From assembly GCA_030754805.1 (NCBI GenBank), contig JASLZO010000027.1, positions 1 through 10,230 on the forward strand: a stretch of 10,230 nucleotides of DNA, in the 5' to 3' direction. The translations under genes and the position numbers were made by a program. The notes beneath the pieces were generated by a model. That model saw nothing but the letters and a program-made list of their open reading frames with translations. It was not told the DNA's origin and ran no database searches. Shown here one piece after another: positions 6,797 through 10,230 of the stretch; position 1 is the first letter of the stretch; every line of letters begins with the position of its first letter. This stretch comes from Dehalococcoidia bacterium. Lineage in GTDB: Bacteria > Chloroflexota > Dehalococcoidia > UBA6926.

Positions 6797-7963
6797 CTAC
6801 GGCCCCGACTCTATGTCCAACAGCGCCTGTAACTCGCGGGGGCGTTTCATCAGCGATTCCACAGTCTCTGTGTCAACGACGAAAATTTCCTGAAGTCCGG
6901 TCTTGCGGACGAAGAACCCTTCATCTCCATCCCGTTTGTAGAAGCTCAGGTGAGCCAACGACCCCAACCCGGTACCGCTCATCTCTAATGACCAGTCGGC
7001 CTCTCTTTGAGACAGCGCTTCCCACTCCTCATCTGCGAACTCTGTTGCGAACAACGGCGACAGGAAGCCCATCATCTCCAACACCCGGCCGGTGTCCGCT
7101 TTCGTGTCTCCGACCTCGGTCTCAAGGATCCAGGAGAACCGGAGCGGAGCCCGGCTGGACTGGTCTTCCTCGGGCTCGTCGGGTATGGGCTGGCCGGTGA
7201 GAATCGCAGCGTTGACCGCCGCTTGGCGCCGGAGCGCCGTCTGCTCCTCGGCTTCGGTCGCGTCGGTATCATCCTCGTCGACCCGCAACGCGACGGTGAA
7301 CGTCTCCTCAGGGTAGGTGAACTTCAGCGATTCAACCAGTACAGACCCGGCGTTGACGATTACGTTATCTCGCCAGTCATCCTCGAGCGGCGAGAAGAAT
7401 TGCTCCAGATCGAAACCGACGGCGGCGATGCTGTCCGCGGAGGGATGCCGCAGGAACGTGCCCCCGGCCTCTTCGTTGAAGTTTCCGACGATGAGCGAGT
7501 CGACGAACACCCCGTCCTTCCAGAACGAGACGGTCGTGCCCAGCGTCGATGTCAGTCCAAGTTCCGTGTGCTGAGCTTCGTCCGAAGGGATCGACTGTGC
7601 CTGATCGATCTGGCTCAGGAGATCCCAGGCGAAATCGATCTTGAACCGGTTCCCGGTGTGATCTCCGACGGACCAGAACCCACCCTTCTGGTCGATGGTG
7701 AGCCGATCCGCCTCCTTTTCGATGACGATCTGGTCGATGTTCAGTGCGGAGAGCCGGGTGAGCGACGACAACGACGGTGTCGCGACGTCGTTCCCTGCGT
7801 TCGCGATGATTGCGCCGACCACGCCGACCGACAGGACGCCAAGAATACTGACGCCGAGCAGGAGCCGGCGCGAAAAGAACCCCGGGCCATCCTGCTCTCG
7901 TCGGCGAGCGTCAAATTGCCTCGTCCGCCCTTCACGAGTTGCTCTTCGTCCTGCTCGGTTCAT
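6797..7963 (-). CDS. DUF4340-type membrane-anchored protein
   Basis: Protein of 388 aa with a basic cytoplasmic N-terminus (about residues 1–32, very Arg-rich), a single TM helix (about 33–55) and a large extracytoplasmic part. The soluble part resembles DUF4340: an IVIEKEADRLTI strand followed by GGFWSVGD and a helix starting IDFAWDLLSQID; then TTVSFWKDG, DSLIVGN, GGTFLRHPSADSIAAVG, and DDWRDNVIV. A second, similar half after an acidic linker (about 228–272) ends FFVRKTGLQEIFVVDTETVESLMKRP. DUF4340 proteins often accompany GldG/ABC-2-type transporter genes, but none is seen here, so the function stays open. The ATG at 7963 has no clear Shine-Dalgarno. A long antisense frame over this gene lacks any recognisable motif and is a shadow. 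Confidence 0.8.
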   Translation of the reverse strand: MNRAGRRATREGRTRQFDARRREQDGPGFFSRRLLLGVSILGVLSVGVVGAIIANAGNDVATPSLSSLTRLSALNIDQIVIEKEADRLTIDQKGGFWSVGDHTGNRFKIDFAWDLLSQIDQAQSIPSDEAQHTELGLTSTLGTTVSFWKDGVFVDSLIVGNFNEEAGGTFLRHPSADSIAAVGFDLEQFFSPLEDDWRDNVIVNAGSVLVESLKFTYPEETFTVALRVDEDDTDATEAEEQTALRRQAAVNAAILTGQPIPDEPEEDQSSRAPLRFSWILETEVGDTKADTGRVLEMMGFLSPLFATEFADEEWEALSQREADWSLEMSGTGLGSLAHLSFYKRDGDEGFFVRKTGLQEIFVVDTETVESLMKRPRELQALLDIESGP

Positions 7964-8076
7964 TTAGGGCGTGATGATTCTTACTCGGTTCCGCTGGTGG
8001 CCTGTGGATAGAACCCCGCGCGAACGTCCGTTGGGTTGGTCTACCTTGGCCTTAAGCATACGTGGGAGTCCCGCCC
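7964..8076. other. Intergenic region upstream of the DUF4340-type gene
   Basis: These 113 bases lie between the end of the glycosylase gene and the start of the DUF4340-type gene, both on the minus strand. A promoter for the latter would be expected here. A TATGCT at about 8053–8058 (minus strand) with TTGAGG about 14 bases before it is too closely spaced to call. I see no terminator or RNA gene. Confidence 0.4.
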
Positions 8077-9015
8077 TCAAGATGTGACGAGCCCGGAATC
8101 GACGATCCCGTTGACGACCAGATGGAGGTAGATGAGCCCGGCGAATGGAGCCCACGGTGCGAGGGTCTGTTGGACGCCGGCATGGTCCAAGCGATCCGGA
8201 AGATCAAGCCATCGTTCCAGGTGCCGCCTGACCCCGACGTCGTCGCCCGGGAAGACATTCAAACGGCCGAGCCCTCGGAGCAACACGTACTCCGCTGTCC
8301 ACCTTCCGACGCCGTGTAGTGCTCGCAGTCGATTGACCGCCGAATCATCGTCCAAGTCCGAGTATGAAGTGGCATTCAACACCCCATCATCTGCGAGCAC
8401 CGCAATCTCCGTTAGCGCACGAGCTTTCTGCCTACTGTATCCGGCGTCGCGAAGTGCGTCCGCCTCCACGAGTTCGATGTCCTGCACCCGCGGGAAGGCG
8501 CGGGAAGGTCCCTCGTTCTCGACAGTTCCGGGGAGGGGCATCCCATAGCGAGTCGCGAACCGGTCGAGTATCCGAAGCCCGACGGTCAGCGTGATCAACT
8601 GGCATGTGATCGCGTTCGTCAGCGCTTCGAAAAGGGAAAGATATCGGGGAGGCTTCATTCCCCGGAGTCGATCGACGAGCGGGGAAAGTTCAGGCGAGGC
8701 ATCGGCGATGTCATAGAAAGCGGCCAGATCGGTCTGCGTTCCCAACAACTTCGCGCATGCTTCGGTAGCCAGCTTTTCGCGATCGTTTACGACCTTTCGG
8801 TCAGGGTCGGTCGAGGCTTGAACGAGGAGCACCGGGTCGCCAGTGGTCCCTACCTGTTCGACCGAGAGCGAGAACGGCCGCTCGCCATCCAGCAGGACCC
8901 TGCGGTATGTGGTCCCGTCCCAGCCCTCGACGCCATAGGTGACCCGTCGTTTCAGTGCCCAAACCGTGAGATCCAGCCGGAACGGTGGAACGGGCCGGAT
9001 TTCGAAGGTGATCAA
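8077..9015 (-). CDS. alkA: DNA-3-methyladenine glycosylase II (AlkA-type)
   Basis: Base-excision repair enzyme that removes alkylated purines from DNA. The protein has 312 aa. An AlkA N-terminal-like domain (IRPVPPFRLDLTVWALKRR, then WDGTTYRRVL) covers about residues 1–70. The HhH-GPD domain follows: the helix EALTNAITCQLIT (130–142), hairpin LHGVGRWTA at 233–241, and the catalytic Asp in FPGDD, with Asp259 matching E. coli Asp238. The C-terminal APWAPFAGLIYLHL matches the conserved Trp-containing helix. There is no Lys at the bifunctional-lyase position of the hairpin (Trp239 instead), so it is predicted to be monofunctional. The start is a TTG at 9015, chosen because it places the N-terminal strand correctly; there is no good Shine-Dalgarno and the frame stays open upstream. 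The 37-base gap from the upstream hydrolase suggests co-transcription. No ada or alkB is adjacent. Confidence 0.88.
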   Translation of the reverse strand: MITFEIRPVPPFRLDLTVWALKRRVTYGVEGWDGTTYRRVLLDGERPFSLSVEQVGTTGDPVLLVQASTDPDRKVVNDREKLATEACAKLLGTQTDLAAFYDIADASPELSPLVDRLRGMKPPRYLSLFEALTNAITCQLITLTVGLRILDRFATRYGMPLPGTVENEGPSRAFPRVQDIELVEADALRDAGYSRQKARALTEIAVLADDGVLNATSYSDLDDDSAVNRLRALHGVGRWTAEYVLLRGLGRLNVFPGDDVGVRRHLERWLDLPDRLDHAGVQQTLAPWAPFAGLIYLHLVVNGIVDSGLVTS

Positions 9016-9052
9016 GTGATCTGAAGGATGAAGCAGAGACCCGATTGATCTG

Positions 9053-9940
9053 TTACCCGCCTGGTCCGCTGGCGGCGCGGGCGAAGTTGCCGATTACGTG
9101 TGCGAGTTCATGCGGCTTCTCGTAGCCGATGTCGTGCCCGGAATCGGCGACCCAGTGGACCCTGCTTTCAAGTATCCCGGCCTCCGCGCCCCCGACCATC
9201 TCGCGGCGTCGCCGAACGAAGTTCGCATTTTCCGGTGTTTCGCGGGGTGAAGCGGCGACGATGAGTGTCGGACACCGAATATCTGCATACCTCTCGCCGA
9301 GCGGGTCGAAGAACATTGCTCGGAGGATCTGCTCGTGGTTCTCCGGCCTGAGGCGCTCCGAAACGATCCCTTGTTCGTCGATTTCGGGCATGGTCATCAG
9401 CATCTGCTCGAGTTCGTCGCTCCAAACGCGTTCGAACTGCCGCCTCAGTGTGCCCAGGTAGCGTTCCTTCGGGCCGTAGATGTCGCGAGGGCTCAACCGG
9501 TTCTTGTACTCCTCCCATTCCATGTTCGGAATCCTGCTGAAGAACCCCCCATCGATAAGAACGAGTCGTTCGACCCGAGACGGGAAATGCGCGGCGACGG
9601 CGAGTGCCGTGTTTCCGCCCCAGGAATGCCCAAGGAGAATGGCCTGATCGAGACCAAGAGCGTCGAGAGCACCCACGACGTCAGTGGCCAGCGTGTGCCA
9701 GTCATATCCCTCTGATGGCTGGTCGGTCTGCCCGTGGGCCCGTTGGTCCAATGCATAAGTCGAGAAATCGTCTGCCAGGTGCGGCAGGGTGAGGTTGTAC
9801 CAGTGGGCGGACGATGCCATACCGTGGAGTGCGACGATGGGGACGCTGCCGGAGACGTCACGGCCTTGCGTCCAGTCGAGATAGTGCATTCGGATGCCGT
9901 TCGACTTGAGCCAGCCGGTCACGAAACCCTGTTGGGTCAT
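9053..9940 (-). CDS. Alpha/beta hydrolase
   Basis: Soluble alpha/beta hydrolase of 295 aa, unrelated in close detail to the one at 4699. Visible features: the IVALHGMASSAHWY loop with HG at 39–40; ALDQRAHGQTD (63–73); the nucleophile elbow GHSWGG with Ser106; a variable cap region (about 133–215); and a catalytic His269 in DSGHDIGYEKP. At the usual acid site, after strand PTLIVAAS (224–231), the sequence is PRETPEN, with Glu234 or Glu237 rather than the standard Asp. Asp130 after the preceding strand is another candidate. It resembles esterase, C–C bond hydrolase and haloalkane-dehalogenase-like members; the substrate cannot be assigned. The ATG at 9940 has GGAGGG 6 bases upstream, so the start is well supported. 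Confidence 0.88.
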   Translation of the reverse strand: MTQQGFVTGWLKSNGIRMHYLDWTQGRDVSGSVPIVALHGMASSAHWYNLTLPHLADDFSTYALDQRAHGQTDQPSEGYDWHTLATDVVGALDALGLDQAILLGHSWGGNTALAVAAHFPSRVERLVLIDGGFFSRIPNMEWEEYKNRLSPRDIYGPKERYLGTLRRQFERVWSDELEQMLMTMPEIDEQGIVSERLRPENHEQILRAMFFDPLGERYADIRCPTLIVAASPRETPENANFVRRRREMVGGAEAGILESRVHWVADSGHDIGYEKPHELAHVIGNFARAASGPGG

Positions 9941-9946
9941 TTCAAA

Positions 9947-9952
9947 CCCTCC
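9947..9952 (-). promoter_or_regulatory. Shine-Dalgarno site for the hydrolase at 9053–9940
   Basis: GGAGGG on the minus strand, 6 bases before the ATG at 9940; near-ideal sequence and spacing. Confidence 0.75.
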
Positions 9953-9985
9953 AGCAAACCGTGCGAGTCGTTTCGAATGGGTGCG

Positions 9986-9991
9986 ATTTTA
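9986..9991 (-). promoter_or_regulatory. Possible -10 box upstream of hydrolase
   Basis: TAAAAT on the minus strand, 45 bases before the hydrolase ATG, stands out in GC-rich surroundings. The best -35 candidate, TCGACC, sits 19 bases further upstream and matches TTGACA at four of six positions. Tentative. Confidence 0.3.
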
Positions 9992-10036
9992 CCAACGCGC
10001 GCTGACCGGAGGTCGATCGACGTGCCGGCGAAGTAA

Positions 10037-10230
10037 TTAGCCGAAGAGGTTGCCGACCCGCTTCTCCCACTCTTCCTTCGACTCGAGTGCATCCGAGGCG
10101 CTGAGCGCGGCATACGACTCTGGCGAGCCGTACTCGCGGGTCCGGACCACGACCGGCATCGGTAGCGCGTGCCCCAATAGCAGCGCCTGTTGCACGCTGT
10201 CGAGGCCGGCCAGCACCTGTCGAAGCTGGG
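10037..10230 (-). CDS. C-terminal end of a probable HerA/DUF87-type ATPase (partial)
   Basis: Sixty-three codons and a TAA stop on the minus strand; the rest lies beyond the right edge. The visible part has LDSVQQALLLGHALPMPVVV, resembling the C-terminal strand of HerA/VirB4-like ATP-binding proteins where 'G-x-A-L-x-x-G-x-x-x-x-P' precedes the tail. It is followed by a charged tail (SKEEWEKRVGNLFG). No ATP-binding motif falls within the window, so the assignment rests on this short similarity only. The gene ends 96 bases before the hydrolase start, so the two may be separate units given the possible promoter between them. An unrelated protein is possible. Confidence 0.5.
   Translation of the reverse strand, partial: QLRQVLAGLDSVQQALLLGHALPMPVVVRTREYGSPESYAALSASDALESKEEWEKRVGNLFG

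Noticed and set aside
6409..7200. Plus-strand frame of 263 codons over the SRPBCC gene and the end of the DUF4340-type gene
   Set aside because: Low-complexity Arg/Pro/Thr-rich product with no family resemblance; it spans two minus-strand genes and is a shadow.
7007..8011. Long plus-strand frame (334 codons) opposite the DUF4340-type gene
   Set aside because: No recognisable domain, odd composition, and it mirrors a gene with a clear TM helix and family motifs on the other strand. It is an antisense shadow in GC-rich DNA.
8006..8015. GGTTCTATCC on the minus strand, resembling a tRNA T-loop
   Set aside because: No acceptor, D or anticodon arms pair around it and the conserved purine position is a T.
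8052..8082. Promoter TTGAGG / TATGCT for the DUF4340-type gene
   Set aside because: The spacing of about 14 bases is too short for a normal sigma-70 type promoter and matches are partial.

Overview
The window looks like ordinary chromosomal DNA from a moderately GC-rich bacterium. Gene content, proline/threonine linkers and the order def – cca/HD – secD – secF suggest Chloroflexota, perhaps the Thermomicrobia/Sphaerobacter side. That placement is an inference from memory of such genomes and could be wrong. I found no phage, transposon, CRISPR array, rRNA or tRNA, and no clear new multi-gene system.

Left half (1–5481, plus strand): a tightly packed series that reads as one operon. It holds the 3' part of a peptide deformylase gene, a class II CCA-adding-type nucleotidyltransferase with an HD domain, the Sec accessory membrane proteins SecD and SecF, and an alpha/beta hydrolase. 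The first two junctions overlap (ATGA and TAGTG) and the last two gaps are 19 and 27 bases. The genes link nascent-protein processing, tRNA 3'-end maturation and protein export. The hydrolase is probably a passenger.

Middle (5482–5718): a convergent intergenic spacer of 237 bases with no recognisable gene and no clear terminator.

Right half (5719–10230, minus strand), in transcription order from the right edge: the C-terminal end of a probable HerA/DUF87-type ATPase, a second and unrelated alpha/beta hydrolase, an AlkA-type DNA-3-methyladenine glycosylase, a membrane-anchored DUF4340-type protein, an SRPBCC-fold gene broken by a single-base frameshift, and a small DinB-like four-helix protein. 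These genes look loosely arranged rather than like one pathway. Only the hydrolase–glycosylase pair is close enough (37 bases) to suggest co-transcription.

The points most worth a second look are the frameshift in the SRPBCC gene, the roughly 105-residue low-complexity insert in SecD, the acidic insert and tail of the deformylase, and the non-standard catalytic acid region of the second hydrolase.
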